Part shown: in pieces, positions 22,663 through 34,472 of the stretch | Position numbering within the stretch: the stretch's first letter is position 1 | Layout of the letters: every line of letters begins with the position of its first letter | DNA from: Spirometra erinaceieuropaei | Taxonomy: Eukaryota > Platyhelminthes > Cestoda > Diphyllobothriidea > Diphyllobothriidae | Reading direction: 5' to 3' | Length of the DNA stretch: 64,000 nt | NCBI GenBank assembly: GCA_902702965.1 | Contig: CACRXP010000432.1 | Span: forward strand, 230,324 to 294,323 | Program-made: the position numbers and the translations under genes | The notes under the pieces: model-generated | Databases searched by the model: none | What the model saw: only the letters and a program-made list of their open reading frames with translations | What the model was told of the DNA's origin: nothing

Positions 22663-23281
22663 TTAAATCGGTCTTAATAGCCACAAATAATAAGACGTAC
22701 GCAGTGCAGTATGGCTAGTTTTGTAGTAAATCAGAATCGAAAACGCACAATTGGGCACTCTAAAATATGGAAGAAAGGAATATAAGCAGTAAATTAGTAA
22801 AATCAATCCAAGAGAGTTTAGCAGTTGACACTTGCATAAAACAGCAACAACGTCTGCCAGATAATCAGAGAAAGAAAAGGATTTGAAATCGCTATTCATA
22901 TTATAAATGAAAATAATAAAACCCCTATTTCTGCTGCACAAAAATAACTTTATGCAACTGACGAGCATCAAAAGACAGAAAAGAATCTATATGCCATTGG
23001 AAATAACCATTCATCAATCTCTTTTGATGACGAATTTTTTTCGTCCTACTATGTTCTAAAGTCAGCGGAATTCGTTCGATAACGTACGTTTTGTTTAACA
23101 TGGAAGGGCTGGTTTTAAGTAGGAAGCCAGTAATTGTGAATTTGTTCGTTGGCTGATGCTTCCGGGCGACAACATCGGTGTTTTCCGCAGTATGTGCTTT
23201 TGTTGACGGAAATTTGAGAACGGCTAAGCGGTAAGCCCGCAGATGCGACATAATGGCAATAAATGAAGCAGTTATCATCAT
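22663..23281 (-). CDS. Hypothetical ORF, FLL..NKT block (arm B, longest copy)
   Basis: The frame at 23,281-22,925 is open for 118 codons and begins MMITASFIAIMSHLRAYRLA. It passes through KFTITGFLLKTSPSMLNKTYVIERI and ends in a basic stretch, EHSRTKKIRHQKRLMNG. Arm D (39,970-40,284) has the same start context and the string HSRTKNFRHQKRLMSGKF but one stop and an 8-base insertion. Arm A has several breaks. The start could be a weak signal peptide. Only the arm B frame is whole. Function unknown. Confidence 0.35.
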
Positions 23282-23299
23282 GCAGATTTGTTAGAGAAA

Positions 23300-24400
23300 T
23301 TGGTGATTTCAGGTCTTTTGAGTAGATGCGAGTGTACTCCGGAGATGACCAGATGATCTACGTGCAAAGGGTGTAACAAAGCTGACTACATGGAATGTTC
23401 CAGTAATAAAACTTTTACGTGTGTGGCATTCATACCACAATCGAATTTGTGAGATGAGCATGAAACTTTGAAGCAAGCTTCTACGCAACGCCTACTTTTA
23501 AGGTGGTATGCCACGCGAATTTTCACCCCTGTACTTATAGCGTTGTAATTGTTGTTTAAGAAACTCGGGATTCAATTCTTCCTGTCGACGTCCGAGCATC
23601 CCACGTATGTGAGGATTTTATTTGTATACAATAATATGACCTAGTGATCACTCAAAGTATAGGCCTGCTTCAACGTCTCATGACCATCTCGCAAATTTAA
23701 TTGTGTTTTTAATGTCACGCATGTTAATGTTTTATGACTAGAAGATTCACATTTCATGGAATAGGCTTGGTTACGCATTTCGAGCGAAGCTCGTCAACTC
23801 TTCTTCGGATTACGCTTGCATCTTTCTAACGTAGAACAGGTCGACAAATCCTCTTAAAATATTGCATGCATTACATATCAATTAAATCATGACATAGAAC
23901 AACATTTATAACGCGTGGCATAATACAATAAAAGTAGGCGTTCATCGTCAGGATTGTGTTAGACGTTTCATGTAGTCACATTTGGTGTCCAGCTTCAGAG
24001 TCAGGGAATTCATAGGAGTACCCTTTCATGCGCGGCACACTTTGTTTGGCGTTTTTTTTACTCAAAGGCTGTTTTTGTGGCTGAATCCGACCTGCATGTT
24101 TCTGTAACCCGTCGGACGCGCTGATAGTTAAAGGCCTCGACTGTGTCGTGAACGAAGTTCGTACAACATGAGACAAATTGACGCGGCAGTTGACAGCTCG
24201 TTCGGTAGATAGCCGGTGTTCTTGCACCTGCATTGACTTATAAGCGGAAAAATGTACGGAAATAAATGTCGTCACAGGCATCCTCACCGTCCAATTCATA
24301 CTGATGTCATGCATCCTTAAAACAAGTAGACTATCTAAAAATGTCTTATCATGGAAGATAGATTTGCGAAAACCAGCCTTCTCTAGCAAACCACGTCAAC
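23300..24400. other. Arm B-specific insert
   Basis: This ~1.1 kb replaces roughly 4 kb of the arm A order. It contains a short inverted relative of arm D 39,770-39,900: 23,400-23,470 reads reversed while 23,660-23,790 reads forward. It also holds a 137-codon minus-strand frame (24,389-23,976), rich in K, R, S and Q, with no recognised domain and no partner in the other arms. Confidence 0.35.
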
Positions 24401-26160
24401 CTTATTCATACAGCTCTGTAATTCCTTAATGCCTTACAGCGATTCGTTTGCGGATGATTAAATTGGATGAAGTCCTCCTATATTTGGACGTGATGTCCTT
24501 TATCGTTTATTTACAGCCGTATTTTATGCAAGATATCTTGCACAAAAATATCCAAGAGTCATATAGTCAAACCCATACACCGCTCGTGTATCAACAACCA
24601 GTGGGAATGTTGGCATTCTGATTCTGTCTTGTCGAACAAGATGAATTTACGGAAAAATAACTTCCTGTAGCGCATCCGCTCAAACACAAATGCTGCATCT
24701 CCTTACTTACTTACTTACAGGCACTCGAGTTCTCGAGACTTAATTCTACGAAATTCTCAACTCCTTAAACACCAATTCTCTAATCCTACTTCGAACATGC
24801 AGAACCCAAATCAACAATATGCCATTACTCAGCCATGTATGAAATGCGTGTCACAGGAAACCCATTTCAATTCGGAGGGACCTGGTGTCAAAATTTCTAG
24901 TCGCTTCATGATCACCATGCGCAGAAAATGGATAGAAAACCTTCTGAAAAACAGTTCAGCATTATAAAGTCGCATGTGCTGCGGTCGATTTCAAAAAAAA
25001 ATAACCAACACAAGCAAATGTTTAATACGTCTTCTCGAAAAAGTAGACATTGTCAGACTTTTGAAACATTATCCTTGTTTAATGCAACTGCACTAATATT
25101 TAAAAAGGGAAGCAAGTTAGTATGGATCGACAACGTCTGCAAAGGCATCCAGGCCTTCAGACCTCGCCTTCGATACTATATGTAAAGTGGATATTAATAA
25201 CTATCGGTTTCGTCTGTGGTACAGAGTGACTTAAGGATTATCAGCGCTCTCTTACCAGTCTGCATGTAGATTTGCAACAGTCATCTACGCCGAGCAGATA
25301 GACGTGATCATGACGCTAACCTTCTAAGTTTTCCTTGGTATTGCATCAAAAACAGTTATGCATATCATTGGTTAATGAATTCGAAGCCAGTTCCCCACTT
25401 TATAAAAATATTAAAAGCCAGCGTTTGGCGGTTATTGCTGTAACATCCTAGTTATCTCTAAAATATCGACATCATTTTCGGCCTACGTATATGATATTGA
25501 TGACTGACCGATATAACCGGGCCAATTAAATTTTGACATGCGTTCATCATAATTCGCGCATGTTTTACCTAGACTTCTATTTAGCAATTGTCGCATTGAG
25601 AAAACTCATTCCAGTGCTATTCTTTAAATTTAGCATTGAATCGTTCTCATCTTGCCCCTTTAATGATAGGGAAACATGCCCTACACATTATCTTAACGTT
25701 CACTAACTTGTTTGCCACACTGCTGTAGGATGTAATGGGTTTACTGGATAGCGAATCAAAACCGCTAATATATACCATGGTACACGTACACAGAGCCAGT
25801 TTTTCCCATTTAAAATTAACTCAACTCATAAGAGTGTCCCAAAATCGCAGACGCATTTGTATGCCCTTTATCTGTCTTTAGATGTAACGGATATGGCGAA
25901 GTATTTATAAGCAGGTTCGTAGGCGTATATTCAATGCTGATACGCCCACGAGGTTTTTTCCATCCTGATGGACGCATTATTACTGATAAGGCTCATGAAT
26001 AATTAATTGTCAATTTTGGAAATTTGAACGGTATGCCTTACTACTTTGCCGCAATTCTTACTGCCTTTTAGTAATGCACAAATGATGAAAATGCACACTT
26101 ATTTTTCCTCACCAGCTTAGTCTCTGCATACAAACTCTTGAGCATGCCTAGCTTTGTACG
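24400..26160 (-). repeat. Arm B tail block without the 8-Cys exons
   Basis: Colinear (reversed) with arm A 11,430-13,100. The TACTTACTTACTTACAG stretch at 24,703 is a short tetranucleotide run. The block joins directly at ~26,150-26,175 to sequence equivalent to arm A 10,240, so the ~1.2 kb holding both 8-Cys exons is absent here. Confidence 0.6.
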
Positions 26161-26219
26161 TTTTTGAATCCAAAGTCAATTATTCTATCGGGCATTGGAA
26201 TATCTGAAGTCACAATTAA

Positions 26220-26955
26220 GCTTCTTATATATAAGTCTTAATAGCACTTTAAGTATGTTCCTCTTGCTGTACCGTCTTTGCCTCTGCGTTTTTTTACCAT
26301 ATGGCTTCCTCAGTTTTGACAGCTAACATATTGTACCAATCGAAGGTGACCGAGATTTGCTACTGATTATAAGGTTACTTGCTGTATTTAATGCAAAGAT
26401 ATCTGAGTATTTGCAATCGATACATTTTTTTGTGTTTAGGGTAATATGCAAGTACCACTGCTGAGTGTAGTAAATGCGTATTTTTATATTTGTAAATCCT
26501 CATTGAAAATAGTTTATAATATTACAGTCTACAACACACGTTTGCAGTTATTTCACAACATGCTGTTACATATACGTATAATGCTCGTCAATTATCAAAG
26601 AATTTATTTAAAATGTTGATTTCAAAAATGGGCTATACTTGCCCATTACCGAGCATTCATTAAGCTATCTATTATATCAGATATTGAAATATTTCGTCAC
26701 GATTAAGATGCTTTTAATTAAGTGTTTTTAACACTTGACTTAGCTTCCTCTCGCTGTACCGTCATTGCATCGGCATCTCTTATCATACGGCTTTGTCCGT
26801 CTTGGCCGCTTGCATATTATACCAATCGATCTTGACCAACATACGCTATAAATTATAAGTTTACTTGATTCTTCAAAATGAAGAAATCGCTGAGTATTTG
26901 CATTGGATACGTTTTGTGTTTAATATTATTTGTAAGTACCACTGCTGAAGCTTAA
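26220..26955 (+). repeat. Tandem duplication of the divergent upstream block (arm B)
   Basis: The block from a CTGTACCGTC.TTGC anchor to ..GCATTGGATAC.TTTT..GTGT...ACCACTGCTGA occurs twice, at about 26,265-26,460 and 26,755-26,950. Other arms have it once. Each copy contains a version of the signal-peptide-like frame. Confidence 0.65.
26878..26952 (+). CDS. Small signal-peptide-like ORF (arm B, distal copy)
   Basis: ATG opens MKKSLSICIGYVLCLILF followed by VSTTAEA and TAA. That is a basic N-end, a hydrophobic core and a small-residue cleavage motif, a textbook signal peptide of 25 residues. A GTAAGTACC sequence inside it could be a splice donor, but the other arms have TGCAA there, so I doubt it. 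Beyond the stop, the relict frame SEYKIKKHS and later KLARHVCK then GTGAGA match arm A. It lies on the strand opposite to where the 8-Cys gene would be. Confidence 0.35.
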
Positions 26956-27259
26956 TCGGAATACAAGATAAAGAAACATTCTTTGCACAAATGACATTTG
27001 TCGACATTGAAACAGAAAAAGTTTAAACACTACTTGTGGTTTCGAAACTAACCAGTTAATACAACTTTGCATGTCCTGCTATTTTATTGTATCTAGGACA
27101 ATTGTTTGTTTACACAAAATGGAATATTTGTTTACCTCTTGTGCAAAGGAATGCTCTGGAATCCTTTTGGAATTACCAATTACCTTATGGATATGTCATA
27201 TCTTGGCAAACTAGCAAGACATGTGTGTAAGGTGAGATCTGCTATTTTGGGATAAAGTA

Positions 27260-28380
27260 AAGTCCCGACCTATAATTTAATCGCCAAACCAGTGGCAGGC
27301 TATGTGGACTGTCGCCAATGCATGCCATTTATAGACTGACTTCAGGCGCGACATCAGATTTTGCCTTACCTTGCATGACGTGCTGATTTTCCGATAGACG
27401 TTTTGTCAAAAGAATAACACACAAGTAGTTGCATTAAACGTCATGTCAAAAATCTTGCTGCACGCTAAAAAACAAATGCGATTGCAAGAATGTCCAACTA
27501 TCTGCTGTCGACCAATGCGAAAGTATCGCCCATTCCGATCGTAATTGCCCTTGTCCGTAATGGTTATCTGTATAAACAAACGTTTTCTGATTATCAAGTG
27601 AGGACACGAGCGGAACTTGTTCATTCTATGGCTGGATTAAAATAAAAGAGTTTTATTGGTATTGATGTTAAACGCTGAGCCGTGGACACGCGTGGGAGGC
27701 AACTAACATCATAATACGAGGTTGGTTATTTAAGTGAGGAATTTGCTAGCGCACGTATCTGGCCGCCCAAGTATACAATCGTTTTAAACCTAGTACGAAA
27801 AAACGGTTGGACGGAAAGTTTAGCGCACACCAGAATACTTCACTCCGCAAAAAACACGGAAAATGCAGTTGATCGTGTTAACGTTAAGTTAACAAATGCA
27901 ACCTGAAATGCCCTAGGGTTCTTGCTGTGTTCTCTGGCGTTTGAGCACATGCGAAGTTGATGTCATTCCTTCTGAACTGTTTGCGTGTTCAATGTCAGTC
28001 AGAATTATAGTCATGACTCATGAAATGGCAACTGAAATTCCGGCATGTTTTTAGTTCCGAAATGATTAAATAACAAATTTTGTAATACTGGTTATCCTGC
28101 GACATAATACTATAACATTTAGTCACAACAGTATGGCAGCTCTCAATTGATGTCCCTTAGAAAAACTGCACTTTGGAAAATAATGATGACATATGTGGGA
28201 TTGACTTTTCTCAATGATTTTGTTTCACTCCAAATGTCGAAAACTGTGCATGGCAATAATTGATCTTTATCACTTTTGGTAGATAATTAGTCTTTTTGGA
28301 TCGAAAGCGCATTTCGCAAAACAGATTGACATTCCATACGTTAGCCCACTTACTGTAATTAAGCAACGGACAATCAAGAT
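27260..28380 (-). repeat. Conserved outer arm block
   Basis: Shared with arm D 31,690-32,060 and arm C 47,630-48,000. Anchors are GTCC.CACTTG...ATCAG, CAATTACGATCGGAATG, AGCGTGCAGCAAGATTTTTGACATG and AACC.GTGGCAGGCTATGTGG. Arms B (27,624-27,406) and D (31,694-31,894) share the frame PHL.IRKR.F..ITIT..NYDRN, which frameshifts apart near CNRI. Arm C has stops in it. Nothing decisive about function. Confidence 0.5.
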
Positions 28381-29069
28381 TTAAGCGGCGATAAAACGTA
28401 TTTTTTTCCCTAAACGGAGAACAAGGTATAAGAAAGATTCGTATAGGTAAAATTTAAAAAGGTTGTGCAAATCTTTGGATAGCTGGAGAATACGACATGC
28501 CAGTCTGTGCACCAGAAATTTGAATGCGTTATTGCACTCATCGTATAAGTCTTGTGCGAAGGGAAAAAACGAAACATGTGTATTGATTAATTCACTTTGC
28601 AGGCGGAGGGCCATGCCTAAGTCACACCCCAATAAATTGGTTTAATATGGGTAAATCTCACCCTTACCGCGTATAAGATCATTTTTTTCAAATAGTACTT
28701 CGTATTGGGAATTCATTTATCTTTAACAAAAACACCAGCGCCAGACAAATTTGTCATACGGATGCTCGCCAGCAAAAATAAAACTGCCTTTGCGACATAG
28801 ACTTACAAAAATGGTACAGGTTCTATTGCAAAAAATTAAAAATACGTAGGTCTTCAGACTTTGTTATTTTTGATGATAATTACCGTCCAACTGTGTGATT
28901 TGTCTTGAAAAAATAAATGCCGTTGGCGGAATATAACGTAGAACAACATTTGACATATTCACAGAGTACCTCAAGCATGCAAGTAAACTTAAATGCAAAG
29001 TTCTACAATTCACTACACAGTAGAAAATGACTAATTTTAAGTACATCTGTGATACATTAGTTTCCGATG

Positions 29070-30160
29070 TCCCGTCGAATCTGAAGTACGTCCTGAGACA
29101 GAGCTTCAGTAGTTGAAGGATTTGGACGTGCCCAGGATGATTATCAGTTTCCTTGCATTTGCTTTGTAGGAGCAGTTCGATTTTCTCGATCTCCAGGTCT
29201 AGTGGAATAGCAGTAAAAGGGATGTAACATAAAAACGTACTATGTCCTCATTTGAATGGAGGCTTACACCTTTGAGATTCTCCAGGAATTGTGCTGACGA
29301 AGTGTCCGTGGTGTCTGATTCAGCGGTCACAAAGTTGAGACGTCGGATCAGCTTCTTAGCCAGTCCTTACATTGGAGCCTCTTTGGGCGACACGATAGGC
29401 CGAAAAGACGCGGCTTTGAGAGCCCAAATAATCTGCCTAACGCCGTATTTTGGGGACTCGCCATGCGCCTGTTTGTCGGTGTTATTGCAGCTGAGTTCTC
29501 CTTAGCCAACATAGTAGAATTAATTTTGCCTGTCGGCGCTCTTAAAGGGTTTGTTGCACATAGAACTCTCCGTCCTCCAGTAAAGCTTTGGCTTTTTGAA
29601 GGTAGTATATTTTGTCTAGTACAACTGTGGCGCACATTGTCCACTGGCATGAGGACCAGGTCATTTTTGGCCTCGAGTTCTCTAAGCGCATCACTTTTGA
29701 CCTTGGAAAACACTTCCCGCAGCCTGTGGGCCATTAAAAGAGACGACACTTGGTGTCGGATGATGCTTTTAGTCTCCTCCGTTGCGCCCGTCTGACTAAG
29801 GATTGATTCCACTGCTGCAATCATGTTAACAGGTTTGGCGTCACCTGCGATAAATGAAGCTTCGTGCCTTAAAACCTGCATCTGATAATTCGTCAGTTCC
29901 TTTGACGAAAGGTTGTGCACCATTTTGTCGTTTCTGGGCGACGTTGGATTGAGCAGCTTTCGGAATTTGTTCTCCAGTGCTGTGTCGTTTATCATTCTAT
30001 CTTCGCGGGCTTGTTCAGCTATCCTGTGCAGGAACAGATTTGTAACGACCTCGCCCATTAACTTACAGCATCTGTTCTTTTCTTGCTCAATACTTTGACG
30101 GCATTTGCGAAGTTTTGCGTGACAATGTTGGAGGTGCACTCAGACCATCCTTTGGCCATG
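29070..30160 (-). pseudogene. PLE 5'/N-terminal fragment (arm B copy)
   Basis: A 263-codon frame (30,139-29,348) begins ahead of KLMGEVVTNLFLHRIAEQ and continues DKMVHNLSSKELTNYQMQVL, SIIRHQVSSLLMAHRLREV, ENSAAITPTNRRMA and CRPKRLQCKDW. The next ~280 bases hold FVTAESDTTDTSSAQFLENL and RT finger remnants, ending FRFDGT at GGGACATC. It is the reversed counterpart of 7,530-8,541, more complete at its 5' end and less damaged. The identical 3' breakpoint shows both derive from one insertion or rearrangement made before palindrome 1 formed. Confidence 0.85.
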
Positions 30161-31085
30161 TTGAAATACTGCTCGTCTCACCAAATCCCTGTCAACCGCT
30201 GGCTTGTATTAAACACAATTCAGCAACACATTATGGTCAAGACACCTGTGCAGAAAGCGAATCCGCGACTACATAGAGACCTCGTGAAGGGCGAAGGGTT
30301 CCCATCGACGGGTCGATCGAAACATATAACTTTTCAAAAAAGCAAGAAGAGGAGTCTCAGAAAGCATTTTTGAAGAATGAGACACCATCGCTATTCTCAC
30401 TGAGCTGAAGGTGATCACATCAACTGAAGTCCAGATGTACTTCGTGTTGCAATTTTCGCATGGGACCAATATCTTATACAGAAAAAAGAAATGCAGTGAA
30501 TAGGACATCCGCGATTAATAGTCAAGAAGCGGTCTCCGACGAAAAACGGGAATAAGGAGAAAATGATACTTAAGACCACTAGGAAGTATTACCAGAAAAC
30601 GGAAGAGAGGACAACAGTCTTGCCCGGAAAGCAGTTGCACGTGCAAAATAAAATGGATAATAATATGTCAACAGAGACACCGTAAGGAATGGGACGGATG
30701 ATGATCCAACGTAATAATTTCCAGACATGATACTCATTTCCAGAACGAAAAGAAGAGAGAATATTAACTAGCACAAACACATATTTGAAGAATTTTTCCC
30801 CGGTATGTATTGAAAACAAGCATGTACAGCAGAATTTATTGGGGTCAACAAATTTCGTGACGGCTTTTAAACTGCAACCCGTCTCTGCATAACATAGGTA
30901 ACGAATTAAAGCGCACAGCAGTATGAATTTGTACAGAATGTCAGTGCATAGGAGCAAGGTCAAAGTTCAAAATAATCAATAATCAGATAAGACGTCCACA
31001 TAAGCATCAAAAAGGAAAAAAGGGAAGACGAAATGATAACAACAAATCACAGTTAGAGGAAAATAGAGGCGTGAGATTACCAGAG
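30161..31085. other. Spacer between palindromes, probable PLE leader DNA
   Basis: No supported gene. The first ~200 bases may belong to the PLE upstream region. Frames at 30,269-30,508 and 30,589-30,963 (both minus) show no domain. Confidence 0.3.
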
Positions 31086-31089
31086 CAAT

Positions 31090-31640
31090 TGTAGATTGAT
31101 CACGTCATCTAACTGCTTGCACATGTCTGGTTTCTCCCTCCGTATGTAGGCTGCTTCCAAATAACGCAAGGTTCGAGTTGTACGTGCTCGGACAAGTACT
31201 CAAAAGGATGCTTTAGGGTCGACAACATGACCGCTATCTAACAGGTGTTTCGTTATAGACGAACGGGGGTTTTGTTTTTCTGTTTGAAAAGCCAATTAGG
31301 CAAATGCTCAGCGGCCCTGGTTGCCAATTGCCTTTACGTTCGCCCAATGTACTTGCATCCGCAAGTGCATATGAATTCATACACACAATTGGGGGTGGCG
31401 TGCATTGGCAAGGCATCCTTTGCCCGGTTAATTGGAAGGCTTTTTGTGGAACTGATGAAGATAAGCTCTGCTGCGTTGCACGTTCTTTCTATAGTGCAAC
31501 GTAAGCGTCGCTTGATTGCGTTTGAGACGTTGTCACCCTTAAAATGTAAACGTATTATAACGGGCTGTCGGGGCAGCATTTGAACAGCAGTTATTCCGGA
31601 TCTTTGACAATCTGCTTCTCACTCAAAACGAAATACTTCC
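31090..31640 (-). pseudogene. C-terminal GIY-YIG end of a second PLE subfamily
   Basis: The frame 31,579-31,334 reads KGDNVSNAIKRRL, then TPNCVYEFICTCGCKYIGRT. The GIY motif appears as CVYEF and the YIG motif as KYIGRT, with a CTCGC pair between them typical of one PLE branch. After frameshifts comes AAEHLPNWL, a KHLLDSGHVVD-like string and a terminal LDDVINLQLLW-like string near 31,100. It differs from the 5.2-kb and 62-kb endonucleases, so at least two PLE subfamilies are present. Upstream RT is missing. Confidence 0.72.
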
Positions 31641-33582
31641 AATGAGAGTGAGGCAACAGGTCAACGTTTAACGGCCATCCTAACGAAACTCTATTGTTTC
31701 AAACCAACGCTGGAACGAACGGGTTCCGCTGGTGTCCTCACTTGCGAATCAGAAAACGTTTCTTTATGAAGATAACCATTACCAAAAAGAGCAATTACGA
31801 TCGGAATGATCGATTTTGTCGCATTCGTCGTCAGAAGTTAATTGTACATTTATGCAATCGTATTCTTTTCTTTAGCGTGCAGCAAGATTTTTGACATGTC
31901 TTCCAATGCAAATACTTGTCTGTTATTAGATTGACACAACTTATATCGGAAAATCAGCAAGGTATGCGAGGGAAGGCAAAATGCGATGTCGCACCTAACG
32001 TACGGAAATTGAAAGGCGTTTATTGGTGACAGCCTATATAGCCTGCCACTGATTTAGCGGTCACTTTATTGGTTGGGTCGTCAATAATGCCAGCGTACAT
32101 TTTGCTATTTGGTCTTAATAAAGGCATTCTTTCTTGCACTGCACCATTTTGACACGATAGCACTCCAATGATTGCAGTGTACTACAGCAGTCTGCGAGTC
32201 ATGCTTCGTCTCTTGCAACCAGTGGGCGTTGTATTCCGCCAATGGCATTTATTGCAATCTCCAAAAATTTTGGCGTAATTTTGGCTGTGTCGCCTGGCGA
32301 ATTTCGTGTAATATAAACAGGCAGAAAAGTGTAATTCTTCGGGACGACGCTTATGCAATTCAATGGGACTGTTGTCTACACTTGTAGTTGTATTTTGGCC
32401 TGTAATATCTGTCAACGGCTGCAGACACTTTGAGGGTAATGGTGTTTGTGTATAGTTCGCAGTAATCTTGAATGTTCAATACTTTTTCTTAATTTAGAAC
32501 GGCACAAAAAAATTAAAAATTGAGCAATGTCTTCTGAATTGAGTGGTTATTTTAGAAAACTTAAAGCGGAACAGAAGATGGACATTATTTTACCCCTTAA
32601 AGTTAGGAAAACTTACCTAAATGTACCTTAGCATGTATTTGCAGTTCGCCAAGAAAGGACATTTTTAAAAAGTATTTCATAAATTTCAAATGCTTTTGTT
32701 TATATCTTTTAAAAAAATATTAAACAAATATTCTTATTTCTTAATTACCCATTCGCTCTTAACGAAATAATCCAGCCGGCCATTTAAATGCGTATCATCT
32801 GGCTATACCAGTAAAAACAATTTTGTTTAAACGTTTCTTATCGTGGGAAAATGCCGGCCACTGCCATTTTTACAAAGGATGTTTATGTCTCTTGTTTTCT
32901 GAGTAATCTTCTTTAGTGATGATTGCAAATGAGGGTAAACATACGTGTATCCAATGCAAAATACTCAGATTTTTCTATATTTAAAGTGATCAGATACACC
33001 TAAGATTATTACTAAATCCTTCGACACAATCGACTGGTATAATATGCAAGGCGTCACGGCTGACGAAGCACGATATTCCTTATCGCTTAAAATGGAAATG
33101 CATTGATGCTACACTAAGAGGACTTTAATTAAAGATATAAATAAAACCTAATTAAATTAATTTTTATTGTTACTCCAGATATTCCATCTTTCGATAGAAT
33201 AACTGGATAAAGAAATGCTTAGTTAAAGAAAAGTGTCAGGCAATTCTGCAATCAAAATTTGACATATATACTGTGGAGGCTGATAAGCAGTAATGTGTAT
33301 ATGTGTTGTTTACAGCGTGCCCAGTGATTACTACATGAGGTTGATATAAACTGTAATATTATAAACCGCATTCTTTGACAATTAATGCTTGTGAAAATAT
33401 GCAAATTAAGTAGAATTTTGCTGTACATGTTGCGTATCGTAAAAGCAAATAAATTCAGAATACCAGGTTTTGAAGTGACAAAAGGACTTTTAAAATCTCT
33501 TTGAGTAGTCGGACATAATACTGATTTTGTGAAATTTACCACATTTTGTCGGTTTTAATTATTGATTCTCCGTTTGTTGTAG

Positions 33583-34472
33583 AACCACTGAAATGCAAAA
33601 ACGATGGCCTGGACCATTATTATCTGCTTCAACGAATTCCGACAGGCTTTTGGAGAATATACCATGATCCAAAAAACTACACCAGGATGCGCCTGAAAGT
33701 GTCAGATAAACCAGTCATCGTTGGCTGTTATCGGTTAAAGATTCAGCCCACTTTTAATATGACAATCGTGTGTCAAATTTACTTTCCGTATATAAGATAT
33801 TCTTTAGAGACTTCGGTAGGTTTATAAAAATCATTATATCTCGCGATTGTGAGTAAACTAGCTAGTATGACCTGTCTCGCCATTAGGGGAAACAAGATTG
33901 CACTTAGTGAACAAAGCGAGATGTTTTCTAAATAATGCTTATTTAATTACTTGTCACATTAGCATTCAACAACTAAGTAAACGGTAGTATTTTAGACACT
34001 GGAAATTAAAATTAAATAATTTTTTTTCAATTTCCTTAAGTAAAATATATTTTCAATCACAACGTGACCCTATTGCAGTTGAAAGCTTAGTCACTTGCAA
34101 TTTGCTTAGAATTTTGAAGGCTGCTCGCCGACATCCGACAATCTGATAACGGAAGAAAAAAACGCGGAAGTTCGAGTGAACCACATCAATGCTCTGGCTA
34201 CATTTGAGTACCGTGCAGAGTGCGGTGTCATTTTGAACAAATTGCGTTTGCGTCTTGTTGATGTCGAATTTCACTACCTGGATGCGACTGTCTCCAATGC
34301 ACTTCCAACAAGGACAGGAGAACCCTTTAGCTGTTGGGCCAATGCTTTTATATCACAACTTCCAATTTACACAAAATTGGCCTTGCGTACCAGGCAACTA
34401 CCTAGTTGTGCTTATAAAAGTTTGGGTTCCCTCGTTACCCCTACAGACAAGTTAACTTGTCTAGAAATATAG
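33583..34472 (+). CDS. 8-Cys putative secreted protein, two-exon gene, arm D copy
   Basis: Exon 33,583-33,815 (233 nt, after TTTGTTGTAG) ends at ACTTCG|GTAGGT. A 294-base intron ends TTTGCTTAG. Exon 34,110-34,472 (363 nt) ends at TAG. The product of these exons is 198 residues. It shares LKCKNDG at the start, FNMTIVC with the N-M-T sequon, EGC, TFEYRAECGV, LPIYTKLALR, LPSCAY and the terminal LTCLEI with the other copies. All eight family cysteines are kept. A second sequon, N-Y-T, is present in PKNYTRM. The exon 1 entry phase again demands an upstream exon, which I could not place. Intron length and sequence differ from the other copies, in contrast to fixed exon length. Confidence 0.65.

Larger units (their letters stand above)
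18900..29075 (-). repeat. Palindrome 1, right arm (B)
   Basis: Reversed, this arm follows arm A in order: the outer junction with the PLE fragment at 29,075, the KLARHVC block at 27,220, the signal-peptide block at 26,900, the tail at 26,150-25,250, then the 24,960-24,400 block. It differs in three ways. The two 8-Cys exons are deleted, the upstream block is tandemly duplicated, and the ~4 kb equivalent to arm A 13,200-17,000 is replaced by ~1 kb (23,300-24,400). Near the centre it carries an extra LINE pair and a duplicated 18,900-19,640 block. Confidence 0.72.

Noticed and set aside
24700..24720. TTAC microsatellite as a notable repeat
   Set aside because: Only about four units. It is ordinary low-complexity sequence.
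26931..26940. A GTAAGT splice donor ending the signal-peptide exon in arm B
   Set aside because: Arms A, B (proximal) and C have TGCAA-like sequence at this position, so the donor is probably a chance change in one copy.
29463..30098. Plus-strand frames of 110 and 61 codons
   Set aside because: Antisense shadows of the PLE frame at 29,348-30,139.
31245..31583. Plus-strand 112-codon frame
   Set aside because: Antisense shadow of the PLE GIY-YIG domain.
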